Shown here in pieces: positions 35,907-43,997 of a stretch of DNA of 48,623 bases. Origin of the DNA: Oscillospiraceae bacterium. Its GTDB lineage: Bacteria > Bacillota > Clostridia > Lachnospirales > Lachnospiraceae. Below the pieces are notes generated by a model. It was not told the origin of the DNA, did no database searches, and was given only the letters and a program-made list of their open reading frames with translations. The DNA is taken from positions 1-48,623 of the forward strand of contig JAETOO010000030.1 in assembly GCA_021771715.1 (NCBI GenBank), read 5' to 3'. Made by a program: the position numbers and the translations under genes. Within the stretch, counting starts at the first letter, position 1. Each line of letters begins with the position of its first letter.

Positions 35907-35972
35907 AAAAAGGGACAAAAACAGAGAGCAGGACGAACTGCGCGTTACTGTTCGCGCAGCCCCTGCTCTCTG
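35907..35972 (-). terminator. Long two-part terminator after the phosphoribosyltransferase-like gene
   Basis: CAGAGAGCAGG (35922-35932) pairs perfectly with CCTGCTCTCTG (35962-35972), enclosing CTGCGCG/CGCGCAG. On the minus strand it is followed by TTTTTGTCCCTTTTT. The loop contains GTTACTGTTC, reminiscent of the repeat-family ends. Confidence 0.85.
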
Positions 35973-36025
35973 ATCAAGACAGAGAAATTACACCGGACCC
36001 CGCAAGGTCTGTTTCTTTGCGTTCC

Positions 36026-36667
36026 TTACAGCTTCGAATATCCGTAGCTGTTCACAATCGCGTCGATGCGCTCCTTCTTGGCGCACATCGGGCACTTATC
36101 TGCCTCGTAGGTCTTGTAATCCGCGATGTCATCCTTCCCAAATATGTAGTTGATCTCTCTGCCGCAGACCTGCTCGCTTGCGCTGAAGATCGCCGAGATT
36201 CCCACCACATTGCCTCCGTAATACTGGATACACTCCAGTGCACGCGCGATCGTGCGCCCCGTCGTCGCGGATGCGAGGAGCAGCAGACAGTGCTTCCCGG
36301 TGATCATCATCTGCATATTATCGCGGAAGATCAGCTGTCCGCCCGGATTCATCTCCGGGGAGACGACGTACATCGTCTGGTGCTGGTTCAGCGACATGAT
36401 CCCGGACTTGGTCAGCTCGTCGGCGAGATACGCGCCGATCACCTCGCAGCCGTCCATACAGATAATCGTGTCAATGTAGGTGCTGGTGCTGTACTTTCTC
36501 GCGAGGACGGAAGCCGCCGCCTCAGCCTCGCTCTTTCTGGATTTCATGATCGTCATGTCGACATAACGATTGATGTGAGAATGTGTCGTCGCAAAATGTC
36601 CCGGAATGACACGGATGATCGCGTTCTGATTTACCTTGGAATGAATCTTCGTCGCTCTGCTTTCCAT
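36026..36667 (-). CDS. Orotate phosphoribosyltransferase-like protein with C-terminal Cys pair
   Basis: A 213-residue protein with a PRTase-type fold: TIICMDGCEVIGAYLADEL and LLLLASATTGRTIARALE (in the position of the PRPP-binding loop). The tail contains CPMCAKKERIDAI, a possible half zinc site. The start MESRATKIHS has GGAGGT 6 nt upstream. The usual acidic pair of the PRPP loop (DD/ED before the Gly-rich turn) is replaced by SA, so it may bind a nucleotide or PRPP without transferring it. It is monocistronic, and its role is unknown. Confidence 0.75.
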   Translation of the reverse strand: MESRATKIHSKVNQNAIIRVIPGHFATTHSHINRYVDMTIMKSRKSEAEAAASVLARKYSTSTYIDTIICMDGCEVIGAYLADELTKSGIMSLNQHQTMYVVSPEMNPGGQLIFRDNMQMMITGKHCLLLLASATTGRTIARALECIQYYGGNVVGISAIFSASEQVCGREINYIFGKDDIADYKTYEADKCPMCAKKERIDAIVNSYGYSKL

Positions 36668-36753
36668 AAAAATACCTCCGAAATCCTGATTTTGGCTGAG
36701 GAGCATGGCATTTTGACAACTGCATTCCCATCTGCCCCAGTTGATATGCTTCT

Positions 36754-36782
36754 ACTATACACAATCAGCCTGTCATTTTCAA
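36754..36782 (-). promoter_or_regulatory. Sigma-A promoter of the PRTase-like gene
   Basis: On the minus strand TTGAAA, 17-nt spacer, TATAGT, giving a leader of about 80 nt. Confidence 0.72.
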
Positions 36783-36813
36783 GTATTTTTTCGTTATTTT
36801 CGCACAATTTGTT

Positions 36814-36997
36814 ATCACAGTTCAGCCATGCAAAAAAAATGGGAAGACAGACCGTGCAAGCTCGCTTGCTAAGGGCTGTATTCCCATTTTTGAATGGGCG
36901 GAACGCCCATTCAGCCGCAGACAGGAGTCGCGAAGCGGCGGATAGCTTGCGTAGCAAGCGGGTCTGTGGCTTGCATGGCGTCCTGTTGAACCGTAAC
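36814..36997. mobile_element. MITE-like element D with terminal inverted repeats
   Basis: Left end TCACAGTTCAG and right end TTGAACCGTAAC are inverted matches. The first 115 nt closely match copy A at the window start; the right half shares GGCTTGCATGGCGTCC with element C. Internal palindromes include GAATGGGCG-GAA-CGCCCATTC and AGCTTGCG-TAGCAAGC. Confidence 0.8.
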
Positions 36998-37000
36998 TTC

Positions 37001-37034
37001 TAGTTCAGCCATGCAAAAAAAAATGGGAAGACAC
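37001..37034. repeat. Truncated end of the same repeat family (copy E)
   Basis: TAGTTCAGCCATGC followed by an A-run and ATGGGAAGACA repeats the first ~33 nt of element D, then stops at the end of the SIR2-like gene (stop codon at 37037). Confidence 0.75.
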
Positions 37035-37036
37035 TA

Positions 37037-37777
37037 TCACCCTTCCTGCGCCACCACCGCGTCCACCGGATTCGCCGCCACGGCAACCGCTTTCTCGGAG
37101 AGCTCCGCCTCCACCTGCGGGAAACGGCTGTGCACGCGCACCAGCGTCGCCTTCTTATTGTAAAATACCGTCCGCTCGAACGGCCACCGGATCACCTGCG
37201 GGAACTCGAAGCCGACTCCCAGCTCCAGCACACACAACCTCCGGTTCAGCGTGCCGGTCAGCCATTTCTTGTAGCGCTCCCACTGCGGCAGATATCCGCT
37301 CTCCAGATATCCCTCCGTCCCGATCGTGTGGAAATTGAGCGGTGCGCCGCACACCGGGCAGACTGCATACTTTTGCAGGACGTCACCTGCCTCCTCACCG
37401 CTCCTCCACGCCTCAAGCACCTTTTCCCGGATCTCTTTGGCGTCCACGATATGCTCTGCGCACTGCAGCTTCCCCATGCTCCCACACGGAGCCACGATCT
37501 GCTCCGCCGCAAACGGGGAGCGGTAGATCAGATCGTCCGTATTCAGCGTGACGACAAAATAAGGCCGCTTCCCGATCAGCTCCCGCAGTTCTCGGTACGC
37601 TTCCAGCACCGGATGAGTGTCAGGCACTCCCGCGTAATACTCACTTGCAAGATACTGCTGCAGAACCTCTCCCACTCGCACTTCCTCAAATTCCGGCAGC
37701 TGCACAGAAAACTCCGCTCCGATTCCCACGAGCACCATATCCGACTGTTCGACCACTTCCCTAATTCTCTTGTCCAT
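37037..37777 (-). CDS. SIR2-family-like NAD-binding protein
   Basis: A 246-residue protein with sirtuin-like elements: SDMVLVGIGAEFS (in place of GAGxS), PYFVVTLNTDDLIYRSPF (in place of TQNID), VAPCGSMGKLQC, a Cys pair VCPVCGAPLNFH, and a terminal Rossmann-like strand (LCVLELGVGFEFPQVI). A full four-Cys zinc site is not obvious. It may be a protein deacylase, an ADP-ribose-binding protein, or a sirtuin relative of the SirTM kind. The start MDKRIREVV has GGAAAGG upstream. It sits beside a nuclease fragment and an AlbA-type regulator, so a defence link is possible but unproven. Confidence 0.78.
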   Translation of the reverse strand: MDKRIREVVEQSDMVLVGIGAEFSVQLPEFEEVRVGEVLQQYLASEYYAGVPDTHPVLEAYRELRELIGKRPYFVVTLNTDDLIYRSPFAAEQIVAPCGSMGKLQCAEHIVDAKEIREKVLEAWRSGEEAGDVLQKYAVCPVCGAPLNFHTIGTEGYLESGYLPQWERYKKWLTGTLNRRLCVLELGVGFEFPQVIRWPFERTVFYNKKATLVRVHSRFPQVEAELSEKAVAVAANPVDAVVAQEG

Positions 37778-37828
37778 ATCTAAAATCCTTTCCACATGAA
37801 TACAAATTTAAATCATATCCCCACAAAA

Positions 37829-38107
37829 CTACGGTGAAAGCACCGTACTAAACCATCCTTTTCCCAAACATTGTTGTATATACCACATATGTTCTTCTAA
37901 ACTATCGCTCTTATCTATCAGCAGTTTTATTGCCCGCCAACTGATTTTTGCACCACCTTGATGCAAAATTTCTTCGGATGGTATTCGGCGTGCAAATTGC
38001 TTCACATAATTAAGATTTCTAATAGAATATCCCTCTCTGCTTGGGTAAGTCATTCTTAAATCTTTTGATAGTGTTTCAACAAATATTCTTATTTTTTTAT
38101 TATCCAT
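37829..38107 (-). pseudogene. Truncated DUF1016/YhcG-type nuclease fragment
   Basis: A 92-residue remnant matching only the N-terminal part of DUF1016/YhcG proteins: KDLRMTYPSREGYSIRNLNY, VKQFARRIPSEEIL, and LEEHMWYIQQCLGKGW. The family is usually over 300 residues with a C-terminal PD-(D/E)XK nuclease domain, which is absent. Its start overlaps the upstream gene stop by 19 nt, with a poor ribosome site. The region is AT-rich. Most likely a deletion relic. Confidence 0.75.
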
Positions 38108-39528
38108 TGGCCTTTTTTGGTGGAGCCTACTCTTTCTAAAAACCCTTCATTTTGCAGTTGTTTCAAAACATATTTTACTCCGCTCCTTGACAACCCTGTT
38201 CTCTCTGCGAGTTTTACCTGTGTGATAAAAGGATTTAAACTAATTTCTTTTATAATTTTTTCACGAGAGCTCTGCCTCTTTACCATTTCTTGGTCAGTTT
38301 CTTGGTTAGTTTCTTGGCTAGTTTCTTGGTTAGTGCCATTTCTACTGTCACTCAAACTCCTGTATAAATTTATCCGCAGTGCAATCTCCATATCAACAAA
38401 CTCCGGTTCAGGAAGTCCGTACTCCTTCATTTCCCGAAACAATCTCGGAATACCTGTACCCCAGCCTTCAATCAGATTCATATAGGAAAATGCATGAGCC
38501 AGCGCCCTGTTTCTAATTTGAGAATAACCTTCTTTCATCCTGTCGATAGTCACTCCCGGCATCAATCCTCCCGGTGAGGTAATTTCAAGGCGATCATCGT
38601 AAATAGCGACCTGAATGTGCGACGATTGCAGAAAGCTGCAATTCATTACAGCATTAATAATAAGCTCACGAATACTGTCCGGCGGCAGCTCATAAATATC
38701 CTTACGATAAAGGCCTTCAATTTTGGCTCCAAGACGAATGTTTCTCAAAACAAACTGAAATGTCTCCTCAGCCTGCTGCCACAGTGGGCCTTCATAATCA
38801 CGCTTGTCTACAAACACTGCACGAGTCGTTCCCTTAAACATACCACATTGAATTTTTGACAAGAAAGCATCTTGTCCGGTCAGGAAAATATATGCATTGG
38901 TCGGATGAATAACGCCCTCTTTATCCTCTGCTAAGATACCCCAATTCAGCAGGATATTTTTTGTTACATTCTTTACCGACTGACGCTGTGCCGCGTTTTT
39001 ACAATTGGCAAGAGCAACCTCTTTCATGTCAGAGCAGAGCTTCTCAATGTCCTCCTCGGATACGTTCAAATCCTTACGAAGAACGGTATCATAGGAGCGC
39101 CCCTCCGACTCATAATACATCTCCTGCGTCATTGCCCTGTCAGCTTTTCTGGAAGTTCCTGACACACGCATATAAACGCCATCCGTAATGCCATCCTGCT
39201 TAATGTAGTAAGGCTTCTGCTTTCCTGCACTGATTTCAGCAATAATTATGGTTTTCCCACCAATCGTCTGTGGATAAACATCTGGAACAATAACCGGCTC
39301 ACAGCTATCCGAAATTGCATTTGTAATGGCATCCATCTCACGGAAAACGCTCTCCTCCGGAATACCAACAATCTCTCTGGTATCATCGTCAATACCGAAA
39401 ACAATGCGCCCCCCTTTTCCATTGGCAAAGGCAACAACGGATTTCATATATTTTATACTTTTCTCCGGCCTACTCACCTTGAATTCCACATTCTTGGATT
39501 CACCGGCAAGAATCTCTTCTCTGGTCAT
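38089..39528 (-). CDS. AlbA_2/Schlafen-type ATP-binding transcriptional regulator
   Basis: A 479-residue protein. The N-terminus is an AlbA_2 (divergent AAA-4) domain: ESKNVEFKVS, VVAFANGKGGRIVFGIDDD. The centre carries a GHKL-like ATPase part (IRELIINAVMNCSF, YDDRLEITSPGGLMPGVT, EGWGTGIPRLFREMKEYGLP). After a NQET-repeat linker comes a C-terminal winged helix (FITQVKLAERTGLSRSGVKYVLKQL). The ATG has GGAGGT upstream. The gene is AT-rich compared with the chromosome. A palindromic operator over the -10 box (39561-39599) suggests self-regulation. Such proteins are common in accessory and defence regions. Confidence 0.88.
   Translation of the reverse strand: MTREEILAGESKNVEFKVSRPEKSIKYMKSVVAFANGKGGRIVFGIDDDTREIVGIPEESVFREMDAITNAISDSCEPVIVPDVYPQTIGGKTIIIAEISAGKQKPYYIKQDGITDGVYMRVSGTSRKADRAMTQEMYYESEGRSYDTVLRKDLNVSEEDIEKLCSDMKEVALANCKNAAQRQSVKNVTKNILLNWGILAEDKEGVIHPTNAYIFLTGQDAFLSKIQCGMFKGTTRAVFVDKRDYEGPLWQQAEETFQFVLRNIRLGAKIEGLYRKDIYELPPDSIRELIINAVMNCSFLQSSHIQVAIYDDRLEITSPGGLMPGVTIDRMKEGYSQIRNRALAHAFSYMNLIEGWGTGIPRLFREMKEYGLPEPEFVDMEIALRINLYRSLSDSRNGTNQETSQETNQETDQEMVKRQSSREKIIKEISLNPFITQVKLAERTGLSRSGVKYVLKQLQNEGFLERVGSTKKGQWIIKK
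38286..38333 (-). repeat. Four 12-nt in-frame tandem repeats encoding a (N/S/D)QET linker
   Basis: Unit TTTCTTGGTTAG and variants repeat four times on the plus strand, giving NQETSQETNQETDQE between the ATPase and winged-helix domains. Confidence 0.9.
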
Positions 39529-39560
39529 ATTGCTACCTCCGTTTGCTGTTACATTCTATA

Positions 39561-39599
39561 CCGACATCTAAACCATCATTATATCGGTTTGAATGTCGG
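39561..39599 (-). promoter_or_regulatory. Palindromic operator overlapping the -10 box of the AlbA-type regulator
   Basis: CCGACATCTAAACC and GGTTTGAATGTCGG are inverted 14-mers with two mismatches, separated by 11 nt. The separator contains ATTATA, that is TATAAT on the minus strand (39578-39583), so a protein bound to the palindrome would cover the promoter. The start codon is 50 nt downstream. Confidence 0.75.
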
Positions 39600-39639
39600 T
39601 TATACTTAACGTTTCCACGCTCAGTCATTACTATCCTTT

Positions 39640-39709
39640 GATTATCCGTGTAAGTCAAGAAATTTTCCGTGCCACAAGCTGAGTCAAGAAACGAGATACC
39701 GGTGATTTC
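39640..39709 (-). pseudogene. Relic of a DNA adenine methyltransferase (SAM-binding motif)
   Basis: The minus strand from 39709 reads EITGISFLDSACGTENFLTY without initiation signals. This resembles the FLDPACGSGNFLTETY motif I of class I DNA methylases, with Pro and Gly changed. No other part of the enzyme is readable in this frame. The rest of 39600-39888 holds no gene that I can support. Confidence 0.5.
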
Positions 39710-39888
39710 GGCAAGACCTCAAATGAAGCAACTTTATCCCGAAAGGTTTCTGCGAATTGTCCTCGTGCATCCAAGAGGCTTTTACTTGTTCTCTGCCGGT
39801 ACTTCATCGCTCTTGCGAGACATCAGACATACCATCTCCACAACATATTCCCTGCCAGACAGATCCTGGAAAGTCTGCTCTGCTCCTC

Positions 39889-41019
39889 TCACTCTCCAAA
39901 CAGATCCCTCAATATCTGCTTCGCGCTCATGTTCCGGTAGCCGTCCGGATCTGTCATGATCTTCTTGCCGCTGATGTCCCAGCGCATCCTCGCATAGTGG
40001 CTGAGGTAGGAGCTCCCCTTCGCGCAGTTCGGATACTTCCGGTACCACTCCGGGTAATAGGTTTTCATGTACTTCTGTGCGAGTCGAACTGCCTCGCTGT
40101 CCGTCTTCCCCTTCTTCGTCGGCGTTCCTGCCAGCTGGACACCCGGCGGGCTCGCGTGAAGCAGCACCACGCTGCCGTCCGAACACTGTCCGACCACGAT
40201 CCAGACGTGACCGCAGTCAGAACACGCCGAGCTCATGATGTCCCCGGCGCGGTAATTTTTTACCTTCGACCTGGCTGTGTAGCTGCCCCAGCCGCGCGAT
40301 GCAAAGTTCTTCGCCATCTTCTGCGCAAGCATCACGTAGCCCGGCTTCCCGCTCTCCGTGTTGAGCACATTGTAGACACACCAGCCCACGTATCCGGAAC
40401 AGTCCAGCCCATTCGAGATCTGGTACTTTGTCGTCCGATAATCGTAGCCCGCGGTCTGCTTCTGAAAAAAACGCTTCCACTTCGGGCTGACGCCAATCGT
40501 CCGCGCCTCCGTCCCAGCGCCGGTGTCCGCCTTGTTCCAGCCGCCGCCCCAGACGTACATCGTCGATCCGACCGGCTGCAGGGCCGTCTGCAGAAACTTT
40601 TTCAAGGTCGACTTCTGTGTGGCGACCGGCACCTTTACCTTGATCACCTTGCTAAACGAGGTATATTTTGTCTTTCCTTTTTTCTTCTGTACGCCGCGCA
40701 CCCGGTAATAGTACGTCTTTCCCTCGTACAGCCCCGACCGCGTGCACTTCGTCCCCTTCACCGTCTTCAGCAGCTTTCGGCCGCCGCCCGATGCATTCGT
40801 CCCGTACACCTGATAGCCGGTCAGATCCTTCCGCTTGCTCCAGGAGAGCGTCACCGAAGTCCCGTTTTGCTTCACCTTAACTGCCGGAGCCTTTTTCGAG
40901 AAGCCGGCCGCCTGCACCGGAGCCCCCAGCGCCAGCACAAGCGCAGCCAAAACCAGCAGCAGCCAGCTTCTGCTCCCCTCTCTCCTCATCCGCGCTCTGT
41001 TCGTTTCCCCTTCACTCAC
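39889..41019 (-). CDS. Exported FnIII-NlpC/P60-like cell-wall hydrolase
   Basis: A 376-residue secreted protein. The signal segment is SWLLLVLAALVLALGAPVQA. One FnIII domain (SVTLSWSKRKDLTGYQVYG) is followed by a cysteine-peptidase domain of NlpC/P60 type: YVWGGGWN, catalytic Cys207 in NGLDCSGYVGW and His271 in CGHVWIVVG. These enzymes cut peptide stems of peptidoglycan. The best start is a GTG at 41019 with AGGAGG at 8 nt. It has its own promoter (41053-41081). Confidence 0.87.
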   Translation of the reverse strand: MSEGETNRARMRREGSRSWLLLVLAALVLALGAPVQAAGFSKKAPAVKVKQNGTSVTLSWSKRKDLTGYQVYGTNASGGGRKLLKTVKGTKCTRSGLYEGKTYYYRVRGVQKKKGKTKYTSFSKVIKVKVPVATQKSTLKKFLQTALQPVGSTMYVWGGGWNKADTGAGTEARTIGVSPKWKRFFQKQTAGYDYRTTKYQISNGLDCSGYVGWCVYNVLNTESGKPGYVMLAQKMAKNFASRGWGSYTARSKVKNYRAGDIMSSACSDCGHVWIVVGQCSDGSVVLLHASPPGVQLAGTPTKKGKTDSEAVRLAQKYMKTYYPEWYRKYPNCAKGSSYLSHYARMRWDISGKKIMTDPDGYRNMSAKQILRDLFGE

Positions 41020-41052
41020 CGTCACAACCTCCTAAAATCATCTAATTGTATT

Positions 41053-41081
41053 ATGATACCGCAAAGCAGCAACCCTTTCAA
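41053..41081 (-). promoter_or_regulatory. Sigma-A promoter of the NlpC/P60-like gene
   Basis: On the minus strand TTGAAA, 17-nt spacer, TATCAT, about 35 nt before the start codon. Confidence 0.6.
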
Positions 41082-41139
41082 GAAGCAAAACGATCCGTCC
41101 ATTAACATTTCTGTCTCAAAAGCTTAATAATTAATTTCA

Positions 41140-41168
41140 TTGCCGTTTCTCCTCTCCTGTGCTAGACT
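41140..41168 (+). promoter_or_regulatory. Sigma-A promoter of the polysaccharide deacetylase gene
   Basis: TTGCCG, 17-nt spacer, TAGACT, 44 nt before the start codon. Confidence 0.62.
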
Positions 41169-41212
41169 AAAAGCAGTTTTAACAGCGATTTCAGGGTAAA
41201 GGGGAGTTACAT

Positions 41213-42838
41213 ATGAGTGAAGAATTTAACGAAGAATACGATTATGACAAAGCTGCCGAGGAACGGCGGATCCGCAGAAAAAAGCGCAGACGGCGCGCAC
41301 TGATCTCACGGATTGTCTTTTTTGTTGTGCTGCTTCTCATCGCCGCAACCGCAATCCTGCTCGTCGTCGATGTCACACTGAAAAAGAACGGGCGCTCGCT
41401 CGGCAGTCTCCTGAACGGTTCGAGCCATACCGGTTCGATCACTGAGACAGCCACGCCGCAGCCTGACACCGAAACGGATTTGTCCCAGATGACCACGGAG
41501 AGCGAAACCCCGGCCAGCACCCCGGACTCCGATGCCAACGCACCGGTGACCGGTGAGACCGGCCAGCCGTCCACCGCACAGTCCGAGAGCCCCGCAGACG
41601 CGCAGGCCAAGCTCGATGAGGCCCGTCTGATGGCACAGGGCTATGACTACGACGGCGCGATTGCGCTGCTGCAGAATATCCCGGGCTACGAGTCCATCCC
41701 GGAGGTCACAACGGCGATCGCGGACATCGAGAAGAGCAAGGCAGCCTGCGTCGCAGTTGACGTGACGACGGTTCCGCACATTTTTTATCACTCTCTGATC
41801 AACAACACGGACGCTGCCTTCAACGTCTCCGTGCTCGGCCAGGGCCAGGTGGACGGCATGAACGCGTGGATGACGACCATCGAGGAGTTTGACAAGATCA
41901 CACAGAAAATGTACGACAACGGATACGTCTTTGTCCGTCTGCACGATCTCGTCACGCAGACGACCGACGCGGACGGCACCGTCCATTTCTCGCCGAACAC
42001 AAACCTGCTGCTGCCCCCGGACAAGAAGGCGGTCGTTCTCTCGGTCGACGACCTGAGCTACTACCACTCCTACGAGCCGGCGAGCTACCCGGACAAGCTC
42101 GTGCTCGACGAGAACGGCAAAGTCAAGTGCCACTATGTAAAGCCGGACGGCACCGAGGAGATCGGCGATTTCGACGTCGTCCCGCGATTGAATACCTTCC
42201 TTGAGCAGCACCCGGACGGCGCCTACAAGGGCGCGCGCGGCACGATCGCGCTCACCGGCTACAACGGTGTGTTCGGCTACCGCACCGACGAGGACTACGA
42301 GACGCGCCAGAGCCTGATGGAGGATCAGCAAAAATGGCTCGAGCAGCACCCCGATTTCGACCGGTCCGCAGAGATCGCGGAGGCGACAAAGATCGCAGAG
42401 GCGCTCAAGGCCGAGGGCTGGGATTTCGCCAGCCACACGTGGGGCCATCTGAGCGTCACGAACAAGACGGTCGATGAGCTGCGCATAGACAATGAGAAAT
42501 GGGTGAACAACGTGCAGAATATCGTCGGCCCGACCGACACGATCATCTTCGCGCACGGCAACGACATCGGCTCCTGGGAGGGTTACTCCGACGACAACGA
42601 GAAGTACGCCTACTTCAAGGGCGCAGGCTACAACTTCTTCTGCAACGTCGACGGCTCCACCCCGTACTGGGTACAGATCACCGACCGCTACGTGCGCCAG
42701 GGCCGCATCGACCTCGACGGCTACATGCTCTACCAGTCCAGCCAGGGCGCCACAACCGTGATCGACAACATGTTCAAGGCCTCCGAGGTCTTCGACCAGA
42801 GACGCCCGACACCGGTCGTCGCGAACGGGGAATCCTGA
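41213..42838 (+). CDS. Membrane-anchored polysaccharide deacetylase family protein
   Basis: A 541-residue protein with a basic N-terminus (RRIRRKKRRRRALISR), one transmembrane helix (IVFFVVLLLIAATAILLVV), a Ser/Thr/Pro/Asp-rich spacer of about 80 residues, and an extracytoplasmic catalytic region. NodB-type motifs are VVLSVDDLSYY (in place of TFDDG) and FASHTWGHLS (metal-binding HxxxH). The family removes acetyl or similar groups from cell-wall glycans. A large insert between the first two motifs makes it longer than the usual ~250-residue domain. The ATG has GGGGAG upstream. Confidence 0.88.
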   Translation: MSEEFNEEYDYDKAAEERRIRRKKRRRRALISRIVFFVVLLLIAATAILLVVDVTLKKNGRSLGSLLNGSSHTGSITETATPQPDTETDLSQMTTESETPASTPDSDANAPVTGETGQPSTAQSESPADAQAKLDEARLMAQGYDYDGAIALLQNIPGYESIPEVTTAIADIEKSKAACVAVDVTTVPHIFYHSLINNTDAAFNVSVLGQGQVDGMNAWMTTIEEFDKITQKMYDNGYVFVRLHDLVTQTTDADGTVHFSPNTNLLLPPDKKAVVLSVDDLSYYHSYEPASYPDKLVLDENGKVKCHYVKPDGTEEIGDFDVVPRLNTFLEQHPDGAYKGARGTIALTGYNGVFGYRTDEDYETRQSLMEDQQKWLEQHPDFDRSAEIAEATKIAEALKAEGWDFASHTWGHLSVTNKTVDELRIDNEKWVNNVQNIVGPTDTIIFAHGNDIGSWEGYSDDNEKYAYFKGAGYNFFCNVDGSTPYWVQITDRYVRQGRIDLDGYMLYQSSQGATTVIDNMFKASEVFDQRRPTPVVANGES

Positions 42839-42880
42839 TACATCAACTGTAGAGAGTAGTCATAAAGAAATAAGTTATGT

Positions 42881-42912
42881 AATGGCGGTGTAGTGTACGC
42901 TACGCCGCCATT
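42881..42912 (+). terminator. Hairpin after the deacetylase gene
   Basis: AATGGCGGTGTAG pairs with CTACGCCGCCATT (13 pairs, one G-T) around TGTACG. The T-run is short (TTTCG), so termination strength is uncertain. Confidence 0.6.
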
Positions 42913-42946
42913 TCGCTGCCTTTCCCTGCCTATGGTTATAGAAAGA

Positions 42947-42991
42947 GCAGAGCCGACAAACTGTGCATTCTCACAAGTTCATTGGCTCTGC
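42947..42991. other. Isolated stem in the 42.9-43.06 kb gap
   Basis: GCAGAGCC (42947-42954) and GGCTCTGC (42984-42991) form a perfect 8-pair stem with a 29-nt loop. The rest of the gap 42913-43065 shows nothing else that I can support. Confidence 0.45.
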
Positions 42992-43065
42992 GATTGATCG
43001 CTGATTATATTTTACGTAGTTCGCTGAACATAAAGTGCTCGTGATGTGTTGAGAAAGTGAGGGTA

Positions 43066-43970
43066 TCAGCCCTTTGCGTGTTTATCGAAATATGTATTCA
43101 AAACAGAAAGGCTTTCATCGCGCAGAATACCCTCCGTTACCTGTGGCTTCCAGAAGGAGTTGTCAAATACCATCTTAGAACAGTTACAGCCCTTGTTGCC
43201 AAGAATATTTTCCAATTCGATATTGCTGGCACCATATACAAGCCGTCCCAACTTCACCCATACCATTGCACCGCTGCACATGAAGCAAGGTTCGCAGCTG
43301 GAATAGAGCGTGTACTCATGTAAATCGGTAATGGCAGTCTGTTCGCAAAATTCTCGAATCAAGCCCGCTTCACCGTGGAAAGTGGGATCGTGCCTGGTAT
43401 AGATCTGGTTTTCGTTACTGAACACGATTTTGCCGTCCTTTACCAACACCGCACCGAACGGCTCGTTGCCGTGTTCCACGGCAAGTTTAGAAAGACGGAT
43501 GGCTTCTCGCATAAAGGTTTCATCCTCCGGCGTCGTATCGTCTGCCAGAGCAGATTCCACATCCGCCGTTGTAATAAGTGCGTCTCGTTGTAAATATTGC
43601 ATGGCCCGCAGCGCGGCTTCCTGAGCTTCTTTACCGGATCCTGCCACCGCATCTGTGACGACACGAATATGATAGTCGTTCTGATGGGCGTCCACCGCCG
43701 TATAATGAATGCACACATCCGTCAGTCCACCAATCAGGTAGAGCGTGTCAACACCCAGCCCTTTGAGAAGGATTTCTAAGTCAGTTCCAAAAAAAAGCGC
43801 TGTATCTTCTTTTCGTAATGAGATACTCTCCTTCTATCGAATAGGTAAGCCTTGCATAGTCCGTATAAGGGGAATCTTCCATGCAGTGTATTCCCTCAGA
43901 GCCATCCAGTTCCCGTCCAAAATCAACCATATCTCTCCGATGCACTTCTATATTACAAAGATAATGTATT
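43066..43970 (-). pseudogene. Broken isochorismatase-nucleoside deaminase fusion gene
   Basis: The 3' part is intact: an isochorismatase end (VCIHYTAVDAHQNDYHIRVV) fused to a cytidine/guanine deaminase-like domain with zinc motifs HGEAG and SCEPCFMC. Upstream, the same gene continues on the minus strand as VHRRDMVDFGRELDGSEG and GEYLITKRRYSAFF, then shifts frame at an eight-base homopolymer (43789-43796): with seven bases it would read on as FFGTDLEILLKGLGVDTLYL. The N-terminal part of the isochorismatase domain is missing beyond about 43970. So there is one frameshift plus a 5' truncation. Confidence 0.82.
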
Positions 43971-43997
43971 TAGACTTACAATGATTACTATATCCCA

